Positions 52,309 to 61,450 are shown, counted from the stretch's first letter. The stretch: 64,000 nt of DNA from Streptomyces blattellae (GCF_009709555.1 NZ_WJBG01000222.1:33083-97082); one strand, 5' to 3'. Program-made: numbers and translations. Notes: generated by a model not told the origin, from the sequence alone.

Positions 52309-53961
52309 CTACGGGATGTTGGACGGACGCGGCAGCCCCTCGGCGAGGTCGCCGATCTCCGGGGAGTGGATGGAGCCGGGATTGCCGATGATCTCCTCGA
52401 CGATCAGCGTCTCGGTGGTGAGCAGCAGGGCGGCGATGGACGCGGCGCTGAGCAGCGCGCTGCGGGTGACCTTGACCGGGTCGATGATCCCGCGCCGGTG
52501 CAGGTCGGCGTAGTCGCCGCGCAGGGCGTCCAGGCCGCTGCCGACGGGCAGCGTGGCCACCTCGGCCTCCGCCTCGTCGGGGTCGAGACCGGCGTTGATG
52601 GCGATCCAGCGCAGCGGTTCGGCGAGCGCCTTGGCGACGATGGTGCAGCCCAACGCCACCTCTTTGCCGGGGAGTTCGAGTGCGGCGATGTCGGCCCGCG
52701 CGTGGAGCAGCGCCGCGCCGCCGCCCGCCACGACGCCTTCCTCGGCCGCCGCCCGGGTGGCGGCGAGCGAGTCCTCCAGGCGCATCTGCTTCTCCTTGAG
52801 CTCGACGCCGCTCGCGGCGCCGACGCGGATGACGGCGACGCCGCCGGAGAGTTTCGCGATGCGTTCGCCGAGCTTGTCCTGGTCGTGCTCGTTGGTGGCG
52901 CGCTCCAGTTCGGTCTTGAGGTTCTCGATGCGTTCGGCCACCCGCTCGTCGCCGCCGGCCCCGCCGAGGACGGTGGTGAAGCGTTCGGTGGCGATGACCT
53001 TCTCGGCACGCCCCAGGTCGTCGAGGGTGACGCTCTCCAGGGTGCGGCCCGCGGTGCCGGTGATGACCCGGCCACCGGTGAGCGCGGCCATGTCCTCCAG
53101 TTCGGCGATGCGCCGGAAGCCGAAGCCGGGGGCGCGTACCGCGAGCGAACGGAAGGTGCCGTGCGCCGCGTTGGTGACGAGCATGCCGAGCGCGGGCCCG
53201 TCGACGTTCTCGGCGATGACGACCAGCGGGGAGCCGGTGCCCATCACCCGCTCCAGGACCGGCATCAGCTCCTGCACCTTGGTGATCTTGGTGTCGCAGT
53301 AGAGGAGGTACGGGTTCTCCAGGACGGCTTCCATGCGTCCTTCATCGGTGACCATGTACGGGGAGATCCAGCCGCTGTCGAACTCCAGGCCCTCGGCGTA
53401 CTCGACGGTGATCCCGAAGGCCGACGACTCCTCCACGGTGACGACGCCGGTGCGGCCGACGCGGGCCACGGCCTGGGCGATGGCCTCGCCGATGGCGGGG
53501 TCGTTGTTGGCGGACAGCGCGGCCACCCGCACGAGTTCGTCGTCGGTGCGGACCGGGCGCGACTGGGTGGCCAGCGAGTCGACGGCGGCGGCCACGGCGG
53601 CCTCGATGCCGTTCTTCAGCAGCACCGGGTTGGCACCGTCGTTGACCGCCCTCAGCCCCTCGCGGACGATCGCCTGGGCGAGCACGGTGGCGGTGGTGGT
53701 GCCGTCGCCGACATCCCCGTTGGTGCGGGTTGCCACCTCCTTCACCAGTTGGGCGCCCATGTTGGCGAAGGGGTTCTTGAGCTGGATCTCGCGGGCGATG
53801 GTGACGCCGTCGTTGGTGATGGTGGGCGGCCCGGTCAGCTTCTCCAGGACCGCGTTGCGGCCCTTCGGGCCGAGGGTGACCCGCACGGCGTCGGCCAGTG
53901 CGTTCACCCCGCTCTCCAGCAGTGCGCGCGCTTCGGCGTTGAAGCGCAGTTCCTTCGCCAT
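52309..53961 (-). CDS. mimG: Chaperonin-like GroEL paralogue of the monooxygenase cluster
   Basis: The 550-residue GroEL-type protein has the ATP site VTLGPKGRNAVLE and GDGTTTATVLAQ and equatorial, intermediate and apical regions, but the C-terminus is PEIGDLAEGLPRPSNIP without the GGM repeats of housekeeping GroEL. No groES is adjacent. In mycobacteria the binuclear-iron monooxygenase clusters carry such a gene and need it for folding of the hydroxylase; the same position here supports that role. AAGGGA precedes the start. Confidence 0.93.
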   Translation of the reverse strand: MAKELRFNAEARALLESGVNALADAVRVTLGPKGRNAVLEKLTGPPTITNDGVTIAREIQLKNPFANMGAQLVKEVATRTNGDVGDGTTTATVLAQAIVREGLRAVNDGANPVLLKNGIEAAVAAAVDSLATQSRPVRTDDELVRVAALSANNDPAIGEAIAQAVARVGRTGVVTVEESSAFGITVEYAEGLEFDSGWISPYMVTDEGRMEAVLENPYLLYCDTKITKVQELMPVLERVMGTGSPLVVIAENVDGPALGMLVTNAAHGTFRSLAVRAPGFGFRRIAELEDMAALTGGRVITGTAGRTLESVTLDDLGRAEKVIATERFTTVLGGAGGDERVAERIENLKTELERATNEHDQDKLGERIAKLSGGVAVIRVGAASGVELKEKQMRLEDSLAATRAAAEEGVVAGGGAALLHARADIAALELPGKEVALGCTIVAKALAEPLRWIAINAGLDPDEAEAEVATLPVGSGLDALRGDYADLHRRGIIDPVKVTRSALLSAASIAALLLTTETLIVEEIIGNPGSIHSPEIGDLAEGLPRPSNIP

Positions 53962-53977
53962 GGCGGTGTCGTCCCTT

Positions 53978-54010
53978 CGGGTACGGCTCGGGTACGGCTC
54001 GGATACGGCA
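53978..54010. repeat. Three tandem 11-bp repeats before the chaperonin gene
   Basis: CGGGTACGGCT occurs twice in direct tandem followed by a CGGATACGGCA variant. The array covers the first 50 bases upstream of the chaperonin start, in a 156-base gap after the alcohol dehydrogenase gene. It could be an operator or a promoter-proximal duplication. Confidence 0.8.
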
Positions 54011-54117
54011 GGTGCGGGGGTGGTGGCGACGGCCGGGGTGCGGTTTCCGCGGTGCGCCGACCCTCACGGACGAAGGTCCACGGACCGGCCGCCGCCACCT
54101 GCTCGGGGGTGTGCGGA

Positions 54118-55143
54118 TCAGGGCACGAGCACGGCACGCCCGCGCACCCGGCCCTGGTTCAGGTCGTCCAGGGCACGGCCGAAGTCGTCCAGCGGGTAGG
54201 TGACGGTGTGGAGGGTGACCAGTCCGCGGGCCGCGAGGTCCATCAGTTCCACCAGGTCGGTGTAGGAGCCGACCAGGTTTCCGATGAAGTTGATCTCGGT
54301 GGAGATGATGTCGATGGTCGGCACGGACAGGGTTCCGCCGTAGCCGATGACGTAGTAGTCGCCGGCCCGGCGCAGCATCCGTACGCCGTCCTCCAGGGCG
54401 CCGCCCTCGCCGACGAAGTCGAGCACGGCCTCGGCGCCCTGCCCTGCGGTGAGCTCCGCGACCTGGTCGGCCTGGCTGCCGTCGGCGACGACGGTGTGGT
54501 GCGCGCCGAGCGTCTCGGCGAGCTTCAGGGCCTGCGCCGACCGGTCGACGACGATCAGCTCGGCGGGGGTGAGCGCCCGCAGCACCTGGATGCCGATGTG
54601 CCCGAGCCCGCCCGCGCCGATCACCACGGCCTTGGCTCCCGGAGCGAGCGTGCGGGCCGCCTTCTTCGCCGCGTGGTACGCCGTCAGGCCCGCGTCGGCC
54701 AGCGCGGCCACCTCGGCCGGGGCGAGGTCCGCATCGAGCGGGACGACCGCGCGGGCGTTGGTGCGCAGGTACTCGGCGAAGCCGCCGTCGGAGTCGATGC
54801 CGGGGAAGGCGCTCGCCGCGCAGTGCACGTCGTCGCCGCGCCGGCAGGCGGCGCACAGTCCGCAGGTGACGAGCGGATGCAGGATCACCGGGTCGCCGGG
54901 AGCGACGGAGGTGACGGCGGATCCGACCTCCGTGACCCAGCCCGCGTTCTCGTGCCCCTGGACGTAGGGCAGGCCAACCCCGGTCTTGGCCTGCCACTGG
55001 CCCTCGATGATGTGCAGATCGGTACGGCACACGCCGGCGCCGCCGATCTTCACGATCACGTCGAGCGGTGAGGAGATCACCGGGTCGGGTACCTCGTCGA
55101 GCCGGGGCTGGTCCTCGTACTGGTGCAGTCGTACGGCTTTCAT
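54118..55143 (-). CDS. Zinc-dependent alcohol dehydrogenase of the monooxygenase cluster
   Basis: The 341-residue medium-chain dehydrogenase has catalytic zinc motif GHENAGW, structural zinc cysteines CGLCAACRRGDDVHC and the NAD(P) site GAGGLGHIGIQ. In propane-type clusters the alcohol dehydrogenase oxidises the secondary alcohol made by the monooxygenase. It starts four bases inside the end of the DUF59 gene. Confidence 0.94.
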   Translation of the reverse strand: MKAVRLHQYEDQPRLDEVPDPVISSPLDVIVKIGGAGVCRTDLHIIEGQWQAKTGVGLPYVQGHENAGWVTEVGSAVTSVAPGDPVILHPLVTCGLCAACRRGDDVHCAASAFPGIDSDGGFAEYLRTNARAVVPLDADLAPAEVAALADAGLTAYHAAKKAARTLAPGAKAVVIGAGGLGHIGIQVLRALTPAELIVVDRSAQALKLAETLGAHHTVVADGSQADQVAELTAGQGAEAVLDFVGEGGALEDGVRMLRRAGDYYVIGYGGTLSVPTIDIISTEINFIGNLVGSYTDLVELMDLAARGLVTLHTVTYPLDDFGRALDDLNQGRVRGRAVLVP

Positions 55144-55874
55144 GACGCTTCCTCCTTTCTGCGGCTCACTCGCGTCCAGCCGGCCGGCCCGTAACGAGTG
55201 GCCAGCAGGCCCTCGCAGAACTCGGTGTTGGCGCCGATTCCGACACCGGCCGTGCGGCCCATGAGCAGGTGCCGCTCCACAGCGGCGGCGGGTACGGCCC
55301 GCCCCTCGTTGTCGGTGAACAGCGGAGCCGACACGTCCGCCGGAAGGCCGAGCAGGGCGCGTCGGCGGCGCAGCGTCACCGTCAGGCGCTCGGGCAGGTC
55401 GCCCAGGACCGCGTCGGCCAGCTGCCGGTGGGTCCAGCCGCGCTCCAGCAGCCGCTTGCCGAGGCGGGCCTGGGCGGCCAGGTGCCCTTTGCGCAGGAAG
55501 ACGGCGCGCAGCTCCTGCATGCGGTCGGGGTCGGCGAGGCCCGGGAACGCCTCGGCGAACGACTTCCCGCATCCCACGCCCTGGTTGATCTCGTCGGAGG
55601 CGAAGTGGTCCTCCAGGATCACGGTGCACTCCCCCATCCAGGACAGCCGGGCCAGCTCGCGCCGGGCGTCCTCCACCATCAGCCAGGCGAAGTTGGGAGC
55701 GCAGAAGTAGGTGGGCAGCCGGAGCCTGGCCTCGACCGAGCCGTCGGCGCCGACGCTGACGGAGCGGACGAAGCCGAGTTCGGTGATGGGGCGGTCGAGT
55801 TCCGGGTCGAGCACCGCCGCCAGAGCCGCGTTGACGGCGGTGACCCGGTCGACCGCGTCGGTGACGGCGGTCAT
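55140..55874 (-). CDS. DUF59/MIP18-type protein of the monooxygenase cluster
   Basis: The 244-residue protein has an N-terminal MIP18/PaaD-like metal-sulfur-cluster domain (DPELDRPITELGFVRSV; FCAPNFAWLM with the conserved Cys) and an extra C-terminal domain with GCGKSFAEAFPGL. MIP18 proteins help iron-sulfur assembly or maturation of metal centres. Its conserved place in binuclear-iron monooxygenase clusters fits a maturation role. It overlaps both neighbours by four bases. Confidence 0.9.
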   Translation of the reverse strand: MTAVTDAVDRVTAVNAALAAVLDPELDRPITELGFVRSVSVGADGSVEARLRLPTYFCAPNFAWLMVEDARRELARLSWMGECTVILEDHFASDEINQGVGCGKSFAEAFPGLADPDRMQELRAVFLRKGHLAAQARLGKRLLERGWTHRQLADAVLGDLPERLTVTLRRRRALLGLPADVSAPLFTDNEGRAVPAAAVERHLLMGRTAGVGIGANTEFCEGLLATRYGPAGWTRVSRRKEEAS

Positions 55875-56878
55875 GCCACCACCGCTCCGGCGGGCGCCAG
55901 CTGGGCACTGCCGGGCACCTTCAGGTCGTACAGGCGCGCGTGGTTGAGGCCGAGGATCTTGCGCTTGGCCTCGGTGGTGAGGGCGCCGTACTCGGACTGG
56001 AGGTCCTTGGGGATCTGGAAGTCGGCGAACGTCTCGATCAGCCACTTCGGGCTCCAGATCCCGTAGTCGCTGCCGAACACGATCCGGTCGTCGTCGAGCC
56101 AGTACCGCAGCTCACCGATGATCTGGGCGAAGTAGCGGGGGCGGGTGTGGATGAACGGCATGACCACGGACAGGCCCGCGTACACGTTGGGTTCCTGGGT
56201 GGCGATCCAGCAGAAGTCGTCGAGGCGGGGCAGCCCGGAGTGCTCCACGACGAAGTTCAGGGCGGGGAAGGCGCTGGCCGCGTGGTCGATGTCGGCCACG
56301 TCGAAGGCGTCCCGGTTCAGCGGCCAGATGGTGGGGCCCTTGTGGACGTGGATGTTGCGGATGCCCAGCTCCTCGCACAGCGCCAGGTAGTCCTGCGCCT
56401 CGGGGTCGGTCAGCTTCCAGCCCTTGGAGGCACCGCGCCATTCGGCGGTGTAGAGCTTGACGCCCCGCAGGTTCCACTCGGCGTGCAGCTTCCGCAGCCG
56501 CTCCAGGCCGGCCTCGCCCTCACGCGGGTCGAAGGAGCCGTTGGCGATGAGGCGGTCGGGGTACTTGCGGGCCAGTTCCCCGTTGCGCTCGGTGGTGTTG
56601 AAGCCCTTGCGGTAGAACTCGTGCAGGTACGTGGGCTGGAAGATGCCCCAGTCGACGTATCCGGTGTCGAACAGGTCGTGGATCAGGTCCTGTTCGCTGT
56701 ACTTGCGGAACTTCTCCAGCGGCCACACCCATTCCTCGGGGCTGAGGTTGCGGTGGTAGTCGTAGAAGCAGCGGATGAAGCCCTCGCCGTACTTGTTGGC
56801 GGTGTTCTCCTCGCTGCCGTCCCAGAAGTGGATGTGACCGTCGACGATGAAGTAGTCGACGCCGTCCTTGCGGTACAT
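55871..56878 (-). CDS. Amidohydrolase of the monooxygenase cluster
   Basis: The 335-residue protein is an amidohydrolase_2 TIM barrel with VDGHIHFWDG (HxH), NIHVHKG, FVVEHSGLPRLDD and metal Asp in FGSDYGIWSPK. A homologue occupies the same place after mimD in the mycobacterial cluster. Its substrate is unknown; activation of the hydroxylase has been proposed for clusters of this kind only loosely. GGAGGAG precedes the ATG. Confidence 0.92.
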   Translation of the reverse strand: MYRKDGVDYFIVDGHIHFWDGSEENTANKYGEGFIRCFYDYHRNLSPEEWVWPLEKFRKYSEQDLIHDLFDTGYVDWGIFQPTYLHEFYRKGFNTTERNGELARKYPDRLIANGSFDPREGEAGLERLRKLHAEWNLRGVKLYTAEWRGASKGWKLTDPEAQDYLALCEELGIRNIHVHKGPTIWPLNRDAFDVADIDHAASAFPALNFVVEHSGLPRLDDFCWIATQEPNVYAGLSVVMPFIHTRPRYFAQIIGELRYWLDDDRIVFGSDYGIWSPKWLIETFADFQIPKDLQSEYGALTTEAKRKILGLNHARLYDLKVPGSAQLAPAGAVVA

Positions 56879-56896
56879 GGCTGCTCCTCCCAGGCG

Positions 56897-57250
56897 TCAG
56901 TCGACCGGCCTGAGGTCGAAGTCGATGTATTCGGCGGCGTCCTCGGGGTTGGCGAAGAGCACCGTGCGGTCGTCGAGGTGGACCATGCGCCCGTAGTGGG
57001 TGGACATGATCTCCTCGTAGTCGGCCTGGTCGAAGTCGAAGCCGAGGGCGCCCGAGATCTCGTCGAAGTCGAAGGTGAGCACCCGCTCGCCGTCGACGCG
57101 GATCATCGACGGGAAGTCGGTGACGGTGACGTTGTCCTTGGCGCGCATCACATCGGCGACGACATGGCCGTTCTGGTTGTTCATCAGCGTCACACCGCAC
57201 ATGTTCGACGAGGTGCGGTCGGCGCTGAACGGCTGCGGGGCGGTGGTCAC
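56897..57250 (-). CDS. mimD: Monooxygenase coupling (regulatory) protein
   Basis: The 117-residue protein matches the MmoB/TmoD-type effector subunit: SNMCGVTLMNNQNGHVVADVMRA and DFPSMIRVDGE, typical of propane and phenol monooxygenase coupling proteins. It binds the hydroxylase and tunes electron transfer. The GTG start overlaps the stop of the beta-subunit gene (GTGA). Confidence 0.93.
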   Translation of the reverse strand: MTTAPQPFSADRTSSNMCGVTLMNNQNGHVVADVMRAKDNVTVTDFPSMIRVDGERVLTFDFDEISGALGFDFDQADYEEIMSTHYGRMVHLDDRTVLFANPEDAAEYIDFDLRPVD

Positions 57251-58377
57251 TTGGCGGTCCTCTCGCTCGTGCGGTCGGCGGGTGCCTGAAGGCCGAGGTC
57301 CTCGACGATGCGGGCGAAGCGCTCCTTGGCGCGGTCGAGTCCGTCCTCGAAGCGGACGGGCTTCTCGGCGGGCTGCGACCACAGCGGCTGGAGCCGGCGT
57401 GCGGCGTCGAGGCTCACCGGCGTCCAGCGCTCCAGCCACTCCTGGACGACCTGCTTGTTGCTCGCGCCGTGGGCGGCGTCGGCGAGCAGGAGGGAGAACA
57501 GGGCCCGGGTGTAGCGCAGGTCGCGGTCGTAGTCGTTCTCGCCGGCGCCCATCACGGTCGGGGTGGTGTAGTCGCCGTTGCGGGCGGCGATCTGCAGGAC
57601 GAGGTGGCTGCGGAACAGCTCGCCGACGAGGGGCTCGAAGACGAGGTTCGTGGCGAACAGGGCCTCGGCCCAGTCCTGGACGGCGGTGAGCCGTTCGGTG
57701 TTCTCCCGGACGCCCTGCCAGGCGGGGTCGGACTGCCACACGTCCCGGTGGGCGGAGCCGTCGAAGCCGTCGAGCTGCTCCTCGATGTCGAGGTTGTAGA
57801 GCGCGAGGTCCTGGGCGAAGCGGAGTTTGTGGACGCTGTTCACCGCCATCGCGTTGTTGATCATGTTGGTGGGCGCGGAGCGCTGGATCGCGACGAACAC
57901 ATGCATGCCCAGGCCCTGTTCGGCGTGCATCCACGCGCCGACGTGCCGCTCGACGAACGTCACCCAGGACCGGCTCCACTGCCCGTAGGCCTCGGCCTTG
58001 CGGGCGCCTGCGAGGTTCTGCTGGACCTGCCGCACGACGTTGGCGTTGTTGCGGTAGATCGTCTGCTCCCACTCCTCGTTGGGGTCGAGGAAGCGGTGCC
58101 AGTTCGAGGACTTCACGGCGGTCCAGTCCTGCGGGTAGCCCGAGGAGCCGTCGGCGAAGCCGTAGATCCAGCCCTGCAGCAGGTGCCGCTCGGGGTCGGG
58201 CTGGACGTCGAAGGTGACGTCCTCGTACATGCTGGCCCGCAGCTTCTGGGGCTTGTAGTAGGAGAAGGTGCGGCTGGTGGAGCTGGGGAAGACCAGGGCT
58301 CCCGCCTCGGCGTCGGTGAACTGCGGTTTGGGGAAGCTGCGTTCGGCCTTGGCCGGCTTGTCGGCTTGAGTGGTCAT
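57247..58377 (-). CDS. mimC: Binuclear-iron monooxygenase hydroxylase, beta subunit
   Basis: The 376-residue ferritin-like subunit has SRTFSYYKPQKLRASMYEDVT, LQGWIYGFADG and QTIYRNNANVVRQ, as in PrmC/MimC. It lacks the diiron ligands and stabilises the hydroxylase with the alpha subunit. GAGGAG precedes the ATG by ten bases. Confidence 0.94.
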   Translation of the reverse strand: MTTQADKPAKAERSFPKPQFTDAEAGALVFPSSTSRTFSYYKPQKLRASMYEDVTFDVQPDPERHLLQGWIYGFADGSSGYPQDWTAVKSSNWHRFLDPNEEWEQTIYRNNANVVRQVQQNLAGARKAEAYGQWSRSWVTFVERHVGAWMHAEQGLGMHVFVAIQRSAPTNMINNAMAVNSVHKLRFAQDLALYNLDIEEQLDGFDGSAHRDVWQSDPAWQGVRENTERLTAVQDWAEALFATNLVFEPLVGELFRSHLVLQIAARNGDYTTPTVMGAGENDYDRDLRYTRALFSLLLADAAHGASNKQVVQEWLERWTPVSLDAARRLQPLWSQPAEKPVRFEDGLDRAKERFARIVEDLGLQAPADRTSERTAK

Positions 58378-58440
58378 GCGTACGGCTCCTCACATCGGTC
58401 AGGAGGTCGGGTGGGTGCGCGGGTCAGGTGGGTGCGCGGG

Positions 58441-59460
58441 TCAGCTGTCGGCGGACGTGGTGAACTTGTCCAGGAAGATCCGCTCCTCGGGCATGCCCTT
58501 GCCGGTGAGCAGCTCGAAAGCGGCGTCGCACATCGGCGGTGGCCCGCACAGATAGGCGTCGGCCTGCGACAGATCGCCCTCGTGCCGGTCGACGACCTCG
58601 GTGATCAGGCCCTGTTCGTACGGTTCCGAGGCGTCCTCGGACAGGGCGGGCACGAACGCGAAGTCCGCGAGGCGGTCGCCGAGTCCGGCGATCTCGTCGA
58701 GCGCGAACAGGTCCCGCCGGGTGCGCGCCCCGTAGTAGAACCGGGTGCGCCGGGTGCTGCCGGTGGCGGCCAGGCCGCGCAGCTGGGCGAGGATCGGCGC
58801 CATGCCGGCGCCGCCCGCGAGCAGGATCAGGTCACGGTCCGGTGCGTCCCGCATCACGCAGGTGCCGTAGGGGCCCTTCACCGTGAGCGGGTCGCCCGGG
58901 GTCAGGGTGCCGTCGAGCAGCCCGGAGAACAGTCCGCCGGGGTAGCGCTTGATGAGGAACTCCAGCCGGCCGCCCGGCAGTCCGGCCATCGAGAAGGACC
59001 GCCACTGCCCGGTGCCCGGCACCTCGATGTCGACGTACTGCCCGGTGCGGTAGGGGAGTTCGTCGGCGGGGTCGACGGTCAGCGCGAGCCGGACGATGTC
59101 GTGGGTCTGCGCCTCGACCGCGCTGACCGTCGTGCGGACCTGACGCGGCGGGATGCCGGAGAGGAGCATCTCCTCGTCGTAGTTGATGAGTTCGACGCTG
59201 AGGTCGCCGTAGGCGTGCACGCGGCACAGCAGGACGTATCCCTCCTCGCTCTCGTAGTCGGCGAGCGCGAAGGTGGAGTAGCGCTCCATCTGCTGGTCGC
59301 CGTCGAGCAGAAAGGACTTGCAGGACGAGCACTGGCCCTCCTTGCATCCGTGCATGAGCATGACGCCCTGGCGGAACGCGGCGTCCAGCACGGTCTCCTC
59401 CTCGTCGGCCTCGATCTCGATGCCGACCGGTTCGAATCGGATGCGGTGCTTGTCACCCAC
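58441..59460 (-). CDS. mimB: Monooxygenase reductase (2Fe-2S/FAD)
   Basis: The 339-residue reductase has a plant-type ferredoxin domain with Cys39, Cys44, Cys47 and Cys79 (GCKEGQCSSC...LLC), an FAD domain (WRSFSMAG) and an NAD domain (LAGGAGMAPILAQL; LCGPPPMCDA). It feeds electrons from NADH to the hydroxylase. The GTG at 59460 follows GGAAGG and GCAGG; it lies 65 bases after the alpha-subunit stop. Confidence 0.94.
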   Translation of the reverse strand: MGDKHRIRFEPVGIEIEADEEETVLDAAFRQGVMLMHGCKEGQCSSCKSFLLDGDQQMERYSTFALADYESEEGYVLLCRVHAYGDLSVELINYDEEMLLSGIPPRQVRTTVSAVEAQTHDIVRLALTVDPADELPYRTGQYVDIEVPGTGQWRSFSMAGLPGGRLEFLIKRYPGGLFSGLLDGTLTPGDPLTVKGPYGTCVMRDAPDRDLILLAGGAGMAPILAQLRGLAATGSTRRTRFYYGARTRRDLFALDEIAGLGDRLADFAFVPALSEDASEPYEQGLITEVVDRHEGDLSQADAYLCGPPPMCDAAFELLTGKGMPEERIFLDKFTTSADS

Positions 59461-59525
59461 AAGGACCTGCCTTCCGGGGCGGCGACCCCGCGACGGTTGC
59501 GTCGCCGCCCCTGCCTCGGGTTCGG

Positions 59526-61169
59526 TCAGGGCATCGACGGTGTGATGTTGGTGCGGCCGCGGTAGTCCGCGACATGCGCCTCGCGCTCCTCGTCGGACAT
59601 CTCGTTGAGCGTCACGTTGGGGCTGAGGAGGGTGTTGCCGCGGATGTCGTCGAGCGTCCACAGCTTCTTCGGGTCGTCGAGGTCCAGGTGCGGCTGCGGG
59701 ATCAGCGTCTTTCCGTCGTCGCGGACATAGCCGAGGTCCTGGACGATGTCGGCGAGGTCCTGCCCGTGGTAGCAGCTCTCCCACTCGCGCTTGCCGGTGA
59801 GGCGGCCCATCGCCGGGGTGGCGCGGCCCTCGTACTCGGGCCGGAACGCGGTGGAGTCGGTCCACGCGCAGGTCTCCGAGCAGTACGTGCGCCACTGGCC
59901 GTCGACCTTGTCGACCACCATGTCCTGCCGGATCAGACAGGGCACCATGCAGGACCAGCAGCGGTGCGGGTACTGGTAGCCGACGTCCTCGAAGGTGATC
60001 GGCTTGTTGGCACCGGGGTGCCGCAGCCGGTTGTACGCCTCCCACCAGGCGCCGTACTCCGCGTACCAGCCCGGGTACTTGGACTCGAACCACTCGAAGT
60101 CGTCGTCGGTCATGCCGTCGATGCGCCAGAAGTTCACCGGCCAGCCGGTGGCGAAGAACTGGGCGACCTTGTGGACGTAGCCCTGGTTCCAGATCCGGTC
60201 CCACGCCTGCTCGACGAGGTCGTGCGGGATCGTCAGGCCGTACTTCTCCAGCGGGATCAGATACGACCGGTAGTAGTCGTCGTAGATCCAGCGGCGCCAC
60301 ATCTCGGCGTAGCTGTCGCGGTCCTTGCGGCGGTCCTTGCTGCCGTACTCGATGAACGTGCCGATGGCGGCGTCCACCACACAGTGGTTGTTCCACCAGG
60401 CGTAGCGCAGGTCGCGCTCCAGGAGCTGGCGGTTGTCCTCGTCGGCCAGCGCCATCAGCAGGATCGAGTAGCCGTTGGAGATGTGCCGGGACTCGTCCGA
60501 CTGCACGGAGTGGAACACGGTGGGCAGCAGGTAGTCGCCGTTGGCGGCGGCCTCGGCGGGCATCGCCACGAACAGGGTGTTGGTGAAGGCCGTCTCCGCC
60601 ACCAGCGTCAGGTAGACGTTGGCCGCGGTGATCGCGTCACCGGTGATGAACCCCTCGCCGAACTGCCGGCCGATGGTGCCCGCGTAGCAGTTGGCGAACG
60701 CCTTCTCGGAGATGTCGAACCCGGCGGGGTCGATGTAGTGGTTCATGTAGAGGCGCTTGAGGTTCATCTGGATCGTCGAGTGCCGTACCTCGTCGATCAT
60801 CTGCACCGCGAGCCCGTTGTGCAGCTCCGGGTTGGGCACCGCGCCGATCGCCATCGGCATCGCGCGGGCCGCGCTGATCTCGGGGAAGGGGATGATGGAC
60901 AGGAACAGCTTCTGCCACTCCATCCAGCGCTCCTGGACCTGGCGGAACATGTTGCCCCGGATCGCGCCGTCCATCGCGCCGTAGACCCGGTTGTCCTTCT
61001 CCTCCTCCATCGGGAAGTAGGAGCGCAGGACCTGCTTGAGCGGGTCCTTCTTGGGGGCCTTGTCGAAACGGTAGTCGGTCGCGAAGCGGTTGGCCGGTGT
61101 CGCGAACGTCGGATCCCACGACAACTCGGTGATCTTCTTGTGCGCCTTGCTCAGGCTCTGTCGGCTCAC
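59526..61169 (-). CDS. mimA: Binuclear-iron monooxygenase hydroxylase, alpha subunit
   Basis: The 547-residue catalytic subunit keeps all six diiron ligands: Glu97 (FPEIS), Glu127 and His130 (DEVRH), Glu192 (VAETAF), Glu226 and His229 (DESRH). It resembles PrmA/MimA (group 5 soluble diiron monooxygenases), which hydroxylate propane at C-2, and in mycobacteria also acetone and phenol. Four Cys in the C-terminal third (CWSCMVPC...CSETC) form a probable zinc site. GGAGGAG precedes the GTG by nine bases. It is the first gene of the minus operon, divergent from the regulator. Confidence 0.96.
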   Translation of the reverse strand: MSRQSLSKAHKKITELSWDPTFATPANRFATDYRFDKAPKKDPLKQVLRSYFPMEEEKDNRVYGAMDGAIRGNMFRQVQERWMEWQKLFLSIIPFPEISAARAMPMAIGAVPNPELHNGLAVQMIDEVRHSTIQMNLKRLYMNHYIDPAGFDISEKAFANCYAGTIGRQFGEGFITGDAITAANVYLTLVAETAFTNTLFVAMPAEAAANGDYLLPTVFHSVQSDESRHISNGYSILLMALADEDNRQLLERDLRYAWWNNHCVVDAAIGTFIEYGSKDRRKDRDSYAEMWRRWIYDDYYRSYLIPLEKYGLTIPHDLVEQAWDRIWNQGYVHKVAQFFATGWPVNFWRIDGMTDDDFEWFESKYPGWYAEYGAWWEAYNRLRHPGANKPITFEDVGYQYPHRCWSCMVPCLIRQDMVVDKVDGQWRTYCSETCAWTDSTAFRPEYEGRATPAMGRLTGKREWESCYHGQDLADIVQDLGYVRDDGKTLIPQPHLDLDDPKKLWTLDDIRGNTLLSPNVTLNEMSDEEREAHVADYRGRTNITPSMP

Positions 61170-61450
61170 GGGTGATACTCCTCCGGCTGACTCGGCGGCG
61201 TTGGGGCTCCCCTCGGGACCCGGCGCGGCCGGAGCCCGAGGGAAAGGACCTCGTTCGCCCGGCGCTCGTGGCGGCGCACAGCCGTCGGTGACCGGGGCGT
61301 CGCCCATCGTGGGGGCGGGGGCGGCTGCCGCGCGTCTCAAGTTGAGACGGGGGTCACATCCCGGGTATGGCCACCACCGCACTCCCGGATTTAACGTGCC
61401 CGACATACCGGAACCCCGAGAGTCATCGCACGGCAGAAGGCGCAGAGCCG
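61170..61450. promoter_or_regulatory. Divergent control region of the monooxygenase cluster
   Basis: This 281-base gap separates mimA (minus) and the AcoR/MimR-type regulator (plus) and must carry both promoters. It contains the perfect 15-bp palindrome GTCTCAA-G-TTGAGAC at 61334-61348, 165 bases upstream of the mimA start. No convincing -24/-12 sigma-54 element was seen, in keeping with actinobacteria lacking sigma-54. Confidence 0.7.
61334..61348. promoter_or_regulatory. 15-bp palindrome GTCTCAAGTTGAGAC, candidate regulator operator
   Basis: Seven-base arms GTCTCAA and TTGAGAC around a single G. A palindrome of the same length and core (GTCTCAC-G-GTGAGAC) occurs at 63730-63744 upstream of the small membrane-protein gene. 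The two differ only by a symmetrical A-to-C change, so one dimeric protein could read both. Confidence 0.75.

Noticed and set aside
61170..61450. Sigma-54 promoter for mimA
   Set aside because: No GG-N10-GC element at -24/-12 was found, and actinobacteria lack this sigma factor.
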